Below are positions 1-7,616 of a stretch of DNA of 12,082 bases, in pieces. Where the stretch lies: assembly GCA_020860805.1 (NCBI GenBank), contig JAJBTP010000523.1:1-12082 (forward strand). Direction: 5' to 3'. Below the pieces are notes generated by a model. The model was not told the DNA's origin. It did not search any database and saw only the letters and a list, made by a program, of their open reading frames with translations. Made by a program: the position numbers and the translations under genes. The DNA is from Tannerellaceae bacterium. Its GTDB lineage: Bacteria > Bacteroidota > Bacteroidia > Bacteroidales > Tannerellaceae. The number at the start of each line of letters is the position of its first letter. Within the stretch, counting starts at the first letter, position 1.

Positions 1-1
1 G

Positions 2-1294
2 GGTATGCAGCAACAAGAAGTCGCTATCAGACCGAATGTACGTATTGTAATGCATCCCTCAAGTTATGATTTGGATGACATTGTAGTCACCGCTTTTGGG
101 GGAGTGCAGAGAAAATCTACTATTTCGGGAGCTGTCTCTCAACTGAAAGGTGAAAATCTGAACAATCTTCCGATTCAAAGTTTTGACCAGGGTATGGCTG
201 GTAAAATGGCCGGGGTACAAATTACTCAATCTTCTGGTTTATTAGCGGATGGAGTAAGTATTCGTATCCGTGGTACAAACTCTATCTCTCTTTCCTCGCA
301 ACCGTTAGTTGTTATTGATGGAATTGCGGTAACAGAAGAAACAAACCTGAACGTATTCAACAGTGGAGATGGAACCCGTTTCAACCCAATGGCTACCATT
401 AATCCGAATGACATTGAATCCATGGAGGTGCTGAAAGATGCAGCTGCGGCTGCTTTATTCGGTTCACGTGCTGCTAACGGGGTATTATTAATTACTGCTA
501 AACGAGGAAAACAAGGGAAAGCTACTGTTTCTTATAACGGATATGTAGGAGTATCTACAGCAACCCGTTTACCTAAACTCTTAAAAGGTCAGGACTTTAT
601 CGATATTTCAAATGAAAAAGCTGCCAACAGATGGGGAGCCGGAACAGTAATCGCCGCCTGGGATGAAAAACGTTCAGAAACCGACTGGCTGGATAAAGTA
701 TACAGAAACGGTCTTACCCAGAATCATTCTGTTTCAGTTTCTGGTGGTACGGAAAAACTAAGTGTTTATGCTTCTGCCGACTGGAACGACCAGAAAGGTA
801 TTGTTATCGGTAACGAGATGCAAAGGGGTTCTGTACGTTTAAATGCTGATGCGCAGGTTAATAACTGGCTGAAAATTGGTATCGCTGCAAATTATTCTCA
901 TACAACAAATGATGGTGTTTTATCAGATGGCTATCTGGCAGGAGCTACTGTTTCCGCTTATAATGCACCGCCGAATGTACCTGAATATATCAATGGTGAA
1001 TATAACCTTACAGCGAACGGTTTATTAGGAGCCGGAAACAACCTGTATTCCTATGAAGGTATAACTACCTATCTGAATTCTTTCTACCATCCGACTGCAA
1101 CTATTGATTTACAGAGAAACCGGAATACATCCGAAAGACTTTTAGGTAATATTTTTGGTGAATTAACTCCTGTTAAAGGGCTAAAAATTACGTCTAAATT
1201 CGGTATTGACCATATGAATAACTTTGAAGACCAGTATAGCCATCCGGCTATCAATGGGGTTAGGAAATGCATACAATGGACTGGTACAGGATAA
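2..1294 (+). CDS. SusC fragment 1: end of regulatory domain, TonB box, plug, first barrel strands
   Basis: The frame is open from the left edge (codon phase from base 2), so the ATG at position 5 is internal and not a start. Residues 1-20 finish the regulatory-like domain. The TonB-box-like DDIVVTAFG follows at about 25-33. The plug runs over about 37-170 with the SusC/RagA hallmarks GMAGKMAGV, SIRIRGTNS and PLVVIDG, and closes with IESMEVLKDAAAAALFGSRA and NGVLLITAKRGK. Barrel strands follow, for example VSVSGGTEKLSVYASADW. Genuine coding ends near 1258; the residues after HPAING up to the TAA at 1292-1294 are out-of-frame read-through. Confidence 0.9.
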   Translation, partial: GMQQQEVAIRPNVRIVMHPSSYDLDDIVVTAFGGVQRKSTISGAVSQLKGENLNNLPIQSFDQGMAGKMAGVQITQSSGLLADGVSIRIRGTNSISLSSQPLVVIDGIAVTEETNLNVFNSGDGTRFNPMATINPNDIESMEVLKDAAAAALFGSRAANGVLLITAKRGKQGKATVSYNGYVGVSTATRLPKLLKGQDFIDISNEKAANRWGAGTVIAAWDEKRSETDWLDKVYRNGLTQNHSVSVSGGTEKLSVYASADWNDQKGIVIGNEMQRGSVRLNADAQVNNWLKIGIAANYSHTTNDGVLSDGYLAGATVSAYNAPPNVPEYINGEYNLTANGLLGAGNNLYSYEGITTYLNSFYHPTATIDLQRNRNTSERLLGNIFGELTPVKGLKITSKFGIDHMNNFEDQYSHPAINGVRKCIQWTGTG

Positions 1295-1865
1295 TATTGC
1301 ATTCATCAAACAATGGAACTGGCAAAATTTTGCCAATTATGATTTTTCTCTGCAAGGAGGCCATAATATTAGCTTAATGGCTGGTATGGAATATCAGTAT
1401 CGCAAATACCAGGATGTGTATGCAGGTGCCTTTGATTTTGTGTCCAGTAATTTCCAGAATATTCTGGATGGAACCTATACAGATCATAGTACCGGCGGTA
1501 CAATGAATGCACGTGGTTTCAGAAGTTTCTTTGGCCGTGTAAATTATAACTGGAATAACCGCTATCTTCTGGAAGCATCTTTCCGTGCAGACTCTTACTC
1601 AGGATTTGGTAAATCTCATCAAACCGGTTACTTTCCAGGGGTTTCTGCTGCATGGAGAATTAAAGAAGAGGCCTTCATGTCGGATATAGAAGTTATGAAC
1701 GACCTGAAACTTAGAGGAAGCTGGGGTATTGTTGGAAATGGAAATGTAGAACCTTATGCCAGCCGTACGTTATATGCAGGTGGACAATATGCCAACCTGA
1801 ACGGTTTGAGCATGTCGCAGGTAGGGAATGATAACCTGAAATGGGAACGTGTAGAAAAAAATTGA
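1224..1865 (+). CDS. SusC fragment 2: central barrel strands, in a shifted frame
   Basis: This continues the SusC barrel one frame over. The authentic part begins at about 1260 (LGNAYNGLVQDN) and ends at about 1859 (NLKWERVEK). The ATG at 1224 lies inside fragment 1 and is not a real start. Typical mid-barrel SusC motifs are present: SLMAGMEYQYRKYQD, FFGRVNYNWNNRYLLEASFR, FPGVSAAWRIKEEAFM, LKLRGSWGIVGN and NLKWE. The TGA at 1863-1865 arises only because of the extra A in the seven-A run. Remove it and the next codons read IDVGV, the expected continuation. Confidence 0.85.
   Translation: MKTSIAIRLSMGLGNAYNGLVQDNIAFIKQWNWQNFANYDFSLQGGHNISLMAGMEYQYRKYQDVYAGAFDFVSSNFQNILDGTYTDHSTGGTMNARGFRSFFGRVNYNWNNRYLLEASFRADSYSGFGKSHQTGYFPGVSAAWRIKEEAFMSDIEVMNDLKLRGSWGIVGNGNVEPYASRTLYAGGQYANLNGLSMSQVGNDNLKWERVEKN
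1256..1259 (+). other. Apparent 1-base insertion in a GGGG run (SusC frameshift 1)
   Basis: The upstream frame reads HPAING then garbage; the downstream frame reads LGNAYNGLVQ. Removing one G gives HPAINGLGNAYNG without a break, moving the frame by one base exactly where the two halves of the barrel must join. Confidence 0.75.
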
Positions 1866-1876
1866 CGTAGGAGTTA
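1855..1876 (+). other. Two apparent 1-base insertions 15-21 bases apart (SusC frameshifts 2 and 3)
   Basis: The SusC family has a conserved E-K-I-D-V-G-V-D motif here. The sequence reads ERVEK in one frame, IDVGV (1861-1875) in a second and DASFFN (from 1877) in a third. One surplus A in the seven-A run (1855-1861) and one surplus A at 1876 explain all three. The second is not in a homopolymer, which fits a random read error less well. Confidence 0.7.
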
Positions 1877-2878
1877 GATGCAAGCTTCTTTAATACCCGT
1901 TTAAATGTTTCTTTGGACTACTGGAGAACCAATATCCGTGATATGATTCTGGACGCTCCTATTATTCACACCGCCGGTATTCCGGATTCTAAGATTACAT
2001 CTAATATCGGTAGAATGAGAAACCAGGGTATTGAATTACAAATCAATTCTACTAATATTACTACTGATGAGTGGACATGGAGTTCTGTTTTCAACTTTAC
2101 CACAGTTAATAACAAAGTATTAGAACTGGCCGGTGATGATATTCTGGAAACTGCAGCAGTAATAAAAGGAGAAGCATTAGGAGTATGGCGTGTGTACAAA
2201 TATGCCGGCGTTGATCTCGAAACAGGTCGTGCAGGGTATTACGAGAAAGATGGTAGAATTAAATACTACGACCCCAACTATTCTGTACCACAAGGTGAGA
2301 AATGGAAGTATGCAGACGGAACCATTGCGTCTCCTCTGAACGCTGATGACCTGGAAGTGCAAAGTGGAAAAACAGGTACACCTAAATGGTATGGAAACCT
2401 GGATAATACAGTACGGTATAAAGAATTCGACTTTACATTAGGTTTGCAATTTGCAGGTGGACACTATCTGTTAAACCAGACCAATAACGGTTTGATGACT
2501 ACTTTACTAAATAACAATATCGAACGAATTAAAGACAGATGGACTACTCCCGGACAGGAAACAGATGTTCCTAAATTGTATCATGGTGACCGTGCCTCTT
2601 TGCCAGCCAATACAACTATGTGGTTAGAAAAAGCATCATTCCTGCGTGTACGGGATATTACGTTAGGATATAGCTTACCACGGAATGTATTGAAAAACAT
2701 AAATATTGGCTCATTAAGAGTGTATGCACGTGTATCCAACCTGGCAGTTATTACAGGGTATACCGGTACAGACCCGGAAATTAGTACTAACCGGAATGAG
2801 AACTACAAAGTAGGTTATGATAACCGTTCGGTTCCTTACCCACGAACATTCACATTTGGTATTAATTTGAATTTATAA
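1877..2878 (+). CDS. SusC fragment 3: C-terminal barrel strands
   Basis: This is the last third of the SusC barrel. In-frame homology starts at GAT 1877 (DASFFNTRLNVSLDYW), ahead of any ATG in this frame (1942, M of RDMILD). It carries the family's conserved TSNIGRMRNQGIEL, a late extracellular-loop region, FLRVRDITLGYSLP, LRVYARVSNLAVITGYTGTDPE, and a terminal strand FTFGINLNL that matches the outer-membrane beta-signal expected for BAM assembly. The stop lies 3 bases before the expected SusD start codon, so the two genes would be translated from one mRNA. Confidence 0.85.
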   Translation, partial: DASFFNTRLNVSLDYWRTNIRDMILDAPIIHTAGIPDSKITSNIGRMRNQGIELQINSTNITTDEWTWSSVFNFTTVNNKVLELAGDDILETAAVIKGEALGVWRVYKYAGVDLETGRAGYYEKDGRIKYYDPNYSVPQGEKWKYADGTIASPLNADDLEVQSGKTGTPKWYGNLDNTVRYKEFDFTLGLQFAGGHYLLNQTNNGLMTTLLNNNIERIKDRWTTPGQETDVPKLYHGDRASLPANTTMWLEKASFLRVRDITLGYSLPRNVLKNINIGSLRVYARVSNLAVITGYTGTDPEISTNRNENYKVGYDNRSVPYPRTFTFGINLNL

Positions 2879-2881
2879 TTA

Positions 2882-4315
2882 ATAAAACAATATCTTACGA
2901 AAAGATTAAACATCTATATAATAGCATTATTTACATCGTTTACTCTCTTTACGGGATGCGATGTTTTGGATAATCCTTACTACGAAGGAGATTATGCTGA
3001 AGAAATATTCAAAGATGCCGAAAAGATAGCGGTTGCATCCATCGGTTTGTATGATGCCATGCAAAATGCTGAATTCCTGGGTGGACGTGCACAGATATAT
3101 GTAGACATCAGAGGCATTGATGTAAATCCTCCTACTTATTTCGGAAACATGTCTATTTTCCAGAATACAGCAAGTGATACCACTACGGAAGACGCATGGC
3201 AGGGAGCTTATCGCACCATATATGAATGTAATTTATTTCTGGAAGGTATAGAATCTGCCAGAGAAAATAATGTAATTACAAAAGAAGAATATGAATTTTA
3301 TAAAGGTGAAGCCAGCTTTATCCGTGGAGTTGTATACTTTTATGTATTGAATTTCTGGGGACAGATGTATGTATCTGATTCCGATAATCTGGGTATTCCT
3401 TTAATTACCAAAACCTATGCTGCAGATGGTCCTGCTTTTACGGAAGCACCCCAGGTGAAACGTTCAAGCATTGAAGATTCTTATAAATTAATTGAGGAAG
3501 ATTTATTGTTCGCAGAAAAGTATTTACCGGAGACGCGTAGTGAATATGGCGGACGTGCTGTGGCAACTGCAAAAGCAGCCAGAGCGATGTTAACCCGTAT
3601 GTACCTGTATAGAAACAACAATACGGAGGTCATCAAATATGCAAGCATGCTGACCGATCAGTATGAATTAGCTTCTACCACTGTTAGTAACTTAACAAAC
3701 CCAGATGCTTCTTCAGAAATTATTTTCTTCATTGCTATGAATACATCGGATAACCCGAATACAAATAATGCATTAGGACAACATTACGGTTATAACCGTC
3801 GTGCAGATATTACGGTAGCACCTGCTTACAAGAATCTGTTTGATGATAGTGACGAGCGTAAATCAACCGTTATTATGGAATACGAAGGTCGTTTATATTG
3901 CTACAAGTATCGGAATGGTTCCAGCGACTGGGCACCTGTCATCCGGTATGCCGAAGTATTACTAAACCATGCAGAAGCTTTGGTAAAAAGTACAAATACC
4001 GTAAATATAGAAGCCATTGCTTTATTGAACCAGGTTCACCAACGTTCTAATCCTTCTAAGGAATATAAAGCAGCAGATTTTGCCAATGCAACAGAACTGC
4101 TGGAAGAGATTCTGGTAGAAAGAAGACGCGAACTGGCTTTCGAAGGACATGGCAGCTTTGACCTTTTCAGAAATCAAAAAGGTATTCCTGCAGGAAGAGC
4201 AGCACAGGATGCGCCTGCTATAAACTACCCAAACAACTACTTTGCTTTACCTATTCCTAACTCGGATGTAATAAAAGCAGGGAAAGATGTTTTAGTTCAA
4301 AACAAAGGATATTAA
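2882..4315 (+). pseudogene. SusD/RagB-family outer-membrane lipoprotein; expected ATG start reads ATA
   Basis: SusD-like proteins are surface lipoproteins that bind the nutrient and form the hinged lid of the SusC channel. Read from the ATA at 2882, the protein is 477 residues, normal for the family. A lysine/arginine n-region (KQYLTKR), a hydrophobic stretch (about 11-23) and the lipobox LFTGC with Cys26 form a proper lipoprotein signal. AWQGAYRTIYECN (about 105-117) is the early TPR-like helix region, and the C-terminal hallmark RRRELAFEGH lies at about 414-423. No ATG, GTG or TTG lies in frame before the lipobox. The first usable initiator is TTG at 2966, beyond the lipid-attachment cysteine, so that start would give an unlipidated protein and is not believable. 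A single G-to-A change (AATGAAACAA to AATAAAACAA) explains the loss. The body of the gene is otherwise undamaged, with a TAA at 4313-4315. Confidence 0.88.
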
Positions 4316-4332
4316 AAGACATCGCTTATTCA

Positions 4333-4368
4333 AAAAAGAGGGACTGGTTCACATCAGTCCCTCTTTTT
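4333..4368. terminator. Bidirectional intrinsic terminator between convergent susD and heme/propeller lipoprotein genes
   Basis: A perfect 14-bp stem pairs 4333-4346 (AAAAAGAGGGACTG) with 4355-4368, around an 8-base loop GTTCACAT. The GC-rich core is flanked by A on the left and T on the right, so it gives a T-tract on both strands. It starts 18 bases after the SusD stop and lies 17 bases beyond the minus-strand stop at 4385, as expected for a shared terminator. Confidence 0.93.
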
Positions 4369-4384
4369 ATTATAGAGTTATTCT

Positions 4385-5524
4385 TTATTTCACAAAACTA
4401 ACATCTATCCCTTTCTCTTCTTTTGCCATACGGCTGATTTTCCAGCGTTTGTTTTTTACTTTACCGGTAATGAATTCAGGAATGTTATAGGATTTCATGA
4501 ATTGTTGATAGTAATCTACTCTTCTCTGAGGTAATAAGAAAGGTTTTCCGGGATTACCCCGTTCATCTATATAAGCTATGTAGGGACGGGTATATAAACC
4601 ATCCAGACGGCGACTACTAAATACCACCCAACGACTGTTACTACTCCAGGAATGATAACTTTCCACATCATTACTGTTCAGCTTATCCAGGTTTATATTT
4701 TCTCCGGTTTTCAAATTTACCATATGTAGGTCCGCATCTTTATGCCAGATAGAGAAATTACCATATGCCGATAAAGTATACATCAGGTATTGACCATCCG
4801 GGGATACTCTTGGAAAACGAACACTTTTGCCTTCTTTGGTTGCATTATATAGGGTATCTACCTGGTTTCCGAATCTACGCTTATCAGGATCAAAAGAGAT
4901 AGAACACAAACTATATTTCACTTCATCATATTCCTGTGGCATAGGATGTGCTTCGGCTGAACAAAAATAGAGTGTTTTACCATCAGGGGAGAAGGTAGGA
5001 AAAGTTTCAAACCAATCGGATGAAGACAATAAAGAATCAGTTACTATTTCATGGTTCTCTACATCATATACCACGACATCCGAAGCCACATCATACACCT
5101 CTACCCTATTGCTATTCCGGGAATGAAAGACCTGTTTGGTATTATTGACCGAAAAGGCAACGTATTTTCCGGATGGATGCCACGAAGGATATACCAGAAA
5201 AGAGATCGTTTCATTGGTTTTAGTATTAAGCTTCTCAATAGTATTATTACGGACCAGGAATGTGGATGCATACGTATCTCTCATATGAAATAACATTTGC
5301 TGTGGGTCATTCATACAAAATGAATGGCAATTCATACAGTTGCCGTCAGTCAGCTTATTCTCCATAATAGGCGATTGCGAGTAATTCGTTACATTACGCT
5401 GATAAATTCCCATTTGGTCCCATAGCTCATAACCCGGCTCAATCAAACGATAAGCCATATAGGAATCTACCGGTTCCGGTGCTACAGAAATTGTAAACGG
5501 CTGATATTTTAGCCATTCATTTTT
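4385..5524 (-). CDS. C-terminal fragment of heme/propeller lipoprotein (CMNCH and PD40 repeats)
   Basis: The first in-frame ATG is at 5458, but family-like sequence (NEWLKYQPFTISVAPEPVD) extends upstream of it to the deletion site, so 5458 is not a true start. CMNCH sits in GNCMNCHSF. Four propeller-type blades can be read: YPSWHPSGKYVAFSV, FPTFSPDGKTLYFCS, FPRVSPDGQYLMYTL and YHSWSSNSRWVVFSSRR. The repeated S-P-D-G-K turn is the PD40/TolB signature. Only one CxxCH is present, so at most one heme is predicted. The end is KEEKGIDVSFVK with the stop at 4385. Confidence 0.82.
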   Translation of the reverse strand, partial: KNEWLKYQPFTISVAPEPVDSYMAYRLIEPGYELWDQMGIYQRNVTNYSQSPIMENKLTDGNCMNCHSFCMNDPQQMLFHMRDTYASTFLVRNNTIEKLNTKTNETISFLVYPSWHPSGKYVAFSVNNTKQVFHSRNSNRVEVYDVASDVVVYDVENHEIVTDSLLSSSDWFETFPTFSPDGKTLYFCSAEAHPMPQEYDEVKYSLCSISFDPDKRRFGNQVDTLYNATKEGKSVRFPRVSPDGQYLMYTLSAYGNFSIWHKDADLHMVNLKTGENINLDKLNSNDVESYHSWSSNSRWVVFSSRRLDGLYTRPYIAYIDERGNPGKPFLLPQRRVDYYQQFMKSYNIPEFITGKVKNKRWKISRMAKEEKGIDVSFVK

Positions 5525-5844
5525 CCATTCATAACTATTACTTCAAAAAAACTTCCCTGGGAAGATTCCAATAGTTTCTTCCAGGAGGAGGCAGGTATCG
5601 AAAACTGTCCTCTTTTCGCTTTCACCTGCAAAGAATAAGAAGCGTTTTGAAAATGTACATACCCATCCTGCATACCGCTATCCATAGTAAAATTCAAAGG
5701 AGCAATATTAACAGGGATAGTTACTTCTTTATAATCCGGAAAAATAACCGGCTGTCCGGCCACTTCCCTGTATTTATCCGGCAAAGATGGCTGGCAGGAG
5801 ATAAAAAAGAAGACCAACCCCATGTAGGCTATTATGTTTTTCAT
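5509..5844 (-). CDS. N-terminal fragment of heme/propeller lipoprotein (signal peptide and beta domain)
   Basis: The 111-residue open frame starts at the ATG at 5844-5842. MKNIIAYMGLVFFFISCQPS is a compact signal-peptidase II signal with Cys17 as the lipidated residue. The rest alternates hydrophobic and polar residues as in a beta-sandwich. The last three residues (MNG) and the stop are out of frame; the true continuation is NEWLKYQPFTISVAPEP. Confidence 0.78.
   Translation of the reverse strand: MKNIIAYMGLVFFFISCQPSLPDKYREVAGQPVIFPDYKEVTIPVNIAPLNFTMDSGMQDGYVHFQNASYSLQVKAKRGQFSIPASSWKKLLESSQGSFFEVIVMNGKMNG
5520..5524 (-). other. Apparent 1-base deletion in a T run (A run on the coding strand)
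   Basis: The coding strand reads AATGGAAAAATGAATGGCTAA. Adding one A to the five-A run gives M-N-G-K-N-E-W-L-K-Y-Q-P-F-T in one frame, joining the N- and C-terminal halves. Confidence 0.75.
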
Positions 5845-5935
5845 TTCGCCTTGTACTTATTTAAACATGAAATAATACCAATATGTATTTCCAAACGCAT
5901 TTCTCAGTAACGCAGGTAAAGAGTTACTGTTATTC
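5845..5935 (-). other. 91-base gap with a 7-bp inverted repeat
   Basis: CAGTAAC (5905-5911) and GTTACTG (5923-5929) are complementary around an 11-base loop. No T-tract follows on the minus strand, so this is not a convincing terminator. No good TAnnTTTG box precedes the lipoprotein gene either. The gap neither proves nor excludes co-transcription. Confidence 0.3.
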
Positions 5936-6857
5936 TTATTTGCCAATATCTGTTTTTTTATAGATAGAAAACTGTTCCATCCGTTGCATAGGAATATTAA
6001 ATCGTTGCCAGTAATCGGGATCATTTTCAGAAAGTGTAATCACAGCTTCCTGGAAACTACGAGGCAACTTAGGCAAATATCCGGTCCCATAATAGGTCTC
6101 TATTAATCGCTGGAAACGGATTAAATCTTTAGCCAGTAAATAGAGACATCCCAGATATTCGATAGGATTTTTATTAATATCAACCGATTGTATCAAATGT
6201 TGCATATTTACATCCATATCAGCCATAGGCATAATATAATCTACCTTTGTCAATCCTTTCCGTTTTCTTCCTAAAACAGGGTCATTTTCTATCTCTTCAT
6301 CATCATACAGAAAACGGCGGTGTGCATACGCCCATGCTTTATATCCTTTAGTTCGTTCCAGTAAAGAGATATATTTTTCCGCAACCGGATAAGCACCGAA
6401 TATCAGATTGGTTTCCACCAATCGTTGAATCAACCGGGGACTTCCTTCTCCCAAAGTAGTCAGATTGGCTTCAAAAGCCATTTGTTGAGCAGTAGCGATA
6501 TCACCCATGGTGTAATAAATATCACTCAATAAGACAGAAACCATAAAGGTACGGTTAGGTGTCAATATCATACCCTGTACGCCTTTTTGGTCATACTCAA
6601 ACAATCGTTCGGCCAACTCTCCCTTTTCTGCCAGTGCCCGGTTAGTCAGTACAATATATAAAAAATCAGTAAGAGGTCCTTCATTCTGTTGCAGGATAGC
6701 ATCCCATTGTCCGTTACGGGCATAATAGTCCAGTTGTTTCATTTTATAGGATTTAACATCCAGATAACGGGGAATTCCCCACCATAGCAAAGCTCCTAAA
6801 AGAAATAACTGAGGTATCAATTCGACCCCAAACCGTTTTAAAGAAACTTTGCGTCCC
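5936..6857 (-). CDS. C-terminal TPR-like fragment of probable DUF6057 protein
   Basis: Authentic sequence begins at about 6857 with PGRKVSLKRFGVE. An ATG at 6904 in this frame lies within the membrane-half gene and is not a start. A last hydrophobic helix (IPQLFLLGALLWWGIPRY) is followed by helical pairs with TPR character, such as YYARNGQWDAILQ, SDIYYTMGDIATAQQMAFEA and FGAYPVAEKYISLLERT. A charged stretch DDEEIENDPVLGRKRKG follows, and the end is MEQFSIYKKTDIGK. Which side of the membrane it faces cannot be fixed without a topology prediction. Confidence 0.75.
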
Positions 6858-7605
6858 GGAGATAGAAAAAAGCAACGAGAACAATCAACAGAAAGGTTGC
6901 CCATGAAAAGTAAATGACGGATGACGGATGTAGTTTGGGATGAAAATAAGCATCTGGTAAAAGTATAAAACGATACTCACCTACAAATGCCATATAAGTA
7001 GAACTCAATATTAACAAAGTAGTTAGTACGGCATAGGAGATAACCAGAAACAATAGCCTCACCCGGTATAACAGAAAATAAATAAACAATCCTGCTATAA
7101 ACAGAAACACAATGGGTCCTCCTATCCAGAATAAGATGGGAATAGCTACCAGACTGGTATAGAGTTGTATTCGTTTATCCGGAATACACAGAATCCCCCG
7201 GTAAAAAAGCAGCATATAGATAAATGCAACTGTTCCGCTTACCAGGTAATTAAAATTAAAGTGCATAAACAATAAACAAACAGGAATTAGCAGATAGAGT
7301 AAAACAAAATCAGTTTGGGGTGCTATTTTACACACAATGCTACGGCTCAGTACTCCGGTAACAGTCAATAATAAAGCTGTTATCAAAGCTCCTACATATG
7401 GAAGATAGAAATACTGTACCAGATATTCTGCTGTTACCAAAGCTACACCTCCCGGTAACGATACTTTAGGGAAAATATAGAGCATACTATTCTGGAACAG
7501 TTGATTTTGTTCCTGTGTATAAAAATGATATTCGCAGGTGAACTGCAAAAAGAAAAACAGAATTCCAAATAAAAGTATGCTAAAGAGGACACCGGTATAT
7601 TTCAT
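6838..7605 (-). CDS. N-terminal membrane fragment of probable DUF6057 protein
   Basis: The 255-residue frame starts at ATG 7605-7603. Hydrophobic segments lie at about 4-22, 52-70, 68-86, 98-114, 116-135, 148-162, 160-178, 183-205 and 229-249. The first loop (about 23-50) is polar and aromatic (EYHFYTQEQNQLFQNS). The last six residues (RDAKFL) are out of frame; authentic coding ends at FFYL. Confidence 0.8.
   Translation of the reverse strand: MKYTGVLFSILLFGILFFFLQFTCEYHFYTQEQNQLFQNSMLYIFPKVSLPGGVALVTAEYLVQYFYLPYVGALITALLLTVTGVLSRSIVCKIAPQTDFVLLYLLIPVCLLFMHFNFNYLVSGTVAFIYMLLFYRGILCIPDKRIQLYTSLVAIPILFWIGGPIVFLFIAGLFIYFLLYRVRLLFLVISYAVLTTLLILSSTYMAFVGEYRFILLPDAYFHPKLHPSSVIYFSWATFLLIVLVAFFYLRDAKFL
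6855..6859 (-). other. Apparent 1-base deletion joining the two DUF6057 frames
   Basis: The coding strand reads TATCTCCGGGACGC. Adding one C gives Y-L-P-G-R-K-V-S-L-K-R-F; adding one G gives Y-L-R-G-R-K-V-S-L-K-R-F. Either restores a continuous protein through a hydrophobic helix into the basic loop before the last helix. Confidence 0.7.
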
Positions 7606-7616
7606 TGAATGTGGGT

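Larger units (their letters stand above)
1..2878 (+). pseudogene. SusC/RagA-family TonB-dependent outer-membrane transporter, 5'-partial, broken by three apparent 1-base insertions
   Basis: This is one gene spread over shifted reading frames. With one base removed at each of 1256-1259, 1855-1861 and 1876 it reads as 957 continuous residues to the TAA at 2876-2878. SusC proteins are usually about 1000-1100 residues, so roughly the first 80-130 (signal peptide and most of the carboxypeptidase-regulatory-like domain) lie left of the window. In the family, SusC is a 22-strand beta-barrel with an N-terminal plug that imports oligosaccharides or peptides, powered by TonB/ExbBD and capped by the SusD lipoprotein encoded next door. 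The substrate cannot be inferred: no glycanase, sulfatase, peptidase or regulator is in view. As written, translation would stop at 1294, inside the barrel, and give no functional transporter. Family assignment is very secure. Whether the lesions are real or sequencing errors is undecided. Confidence 0.9.
4385..5844 (-). pseudogene. Lipoprotein with a heme c motif and PD40/TolB-like beta-propeller, broken by a 1-base deletion
   Basis: With one T restored in the run 5520-5524 this is a single 486-residue protein. It has a lipoprotein signal (FFFISC, Cys17), a beta-rich N-terminal domain (about 25-125), a conserved APEPVDSYMAYRLIEPGYE joint (about 122-140), a CMNCH covalent-heme motif (Cys170, Cys173, His174) and then propeller repeats. 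Bacteroidales genomes encode many proteins of this layout, annotated as PD40-domain or cytochrome-like lipoproteins with no settled function. The signal and the CxxCH motif place it outside the cytoplasm, since heme c is attached in the periplasm. It is the third gene after the ABC ATPase and DUF6057 genes, 91 bases from DUF6057, and may be co-transcribed. As written, translation ends after GKMNG and would release a 111-residue lipoprotein without heme or propeller. Confidence 0.82.
5936..7605 (-). pseudogene. Polytopic membrane protein with C-terminal TPR-like region (probable DUF6057), broken by a 1-base deletion
   Basis: Restoring one C or G at 6855-6859 merges two overlapping frames into one 556-residue protein. 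The first half has about nine hydrophobic helices, and one more follows the junction. The remainder (about 280-556) is soluble and helical with TPR-like spacing. I recognise the overall pattern as the Bacteroidetes family I recall as DUF6057, whose function is unknown to me. It starts 11 bases after the stop of the double ABC ATPase and precedes the heme/propeller lipoprotein, suggesting an operon. The N-terminal helix followed by a polar loop, many helices and a soluble tail loosely resembles GT-C glycosyltransferases or polymer-handling membrane proteins, but no catalytic motif is recognised, so this is only a thought. As written, the product would stop after FFYLRDAKFL and lose its soluble domain. 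Confidence 0.75.

Noticed and set aside
1855..1861. Seven-A run as a programmed frameshift or transcriptional slippage site in SusC
   Set aside because: Slippage here would not fix the other two frame breaks (1256-1259 and 1876), and SusC genes are not known to use programmed frameshifting.
1..4315. Complete polysaccharide utilisation locus
   Set aside because: Only SusC and SusD are present; no glycoside hydrolase, regulator or other Sus component is within the window.
5051..5293. Plus-strand open frame of 80 residues
   Set aside because: It lies antisense inside the propeller gene, is low in recognisable structure and has no start context; treated as a shadow.
5845..5935. Promoter for the heme/propeller lipoprotein (a TTTG followed by an AT-rich stretch)
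   Set aside because: The best -7 candidate has two mismatches to TAnnTTTG, so it is not listed as a promoter.
6838..6904. The two DUF6057 frames as two separate overlapping genes
   Set aside because: The 67-base overlap has no good start context, the downstream frame begins with non-family residues (MGNLSVDCSRC), and one base restores a single protein.
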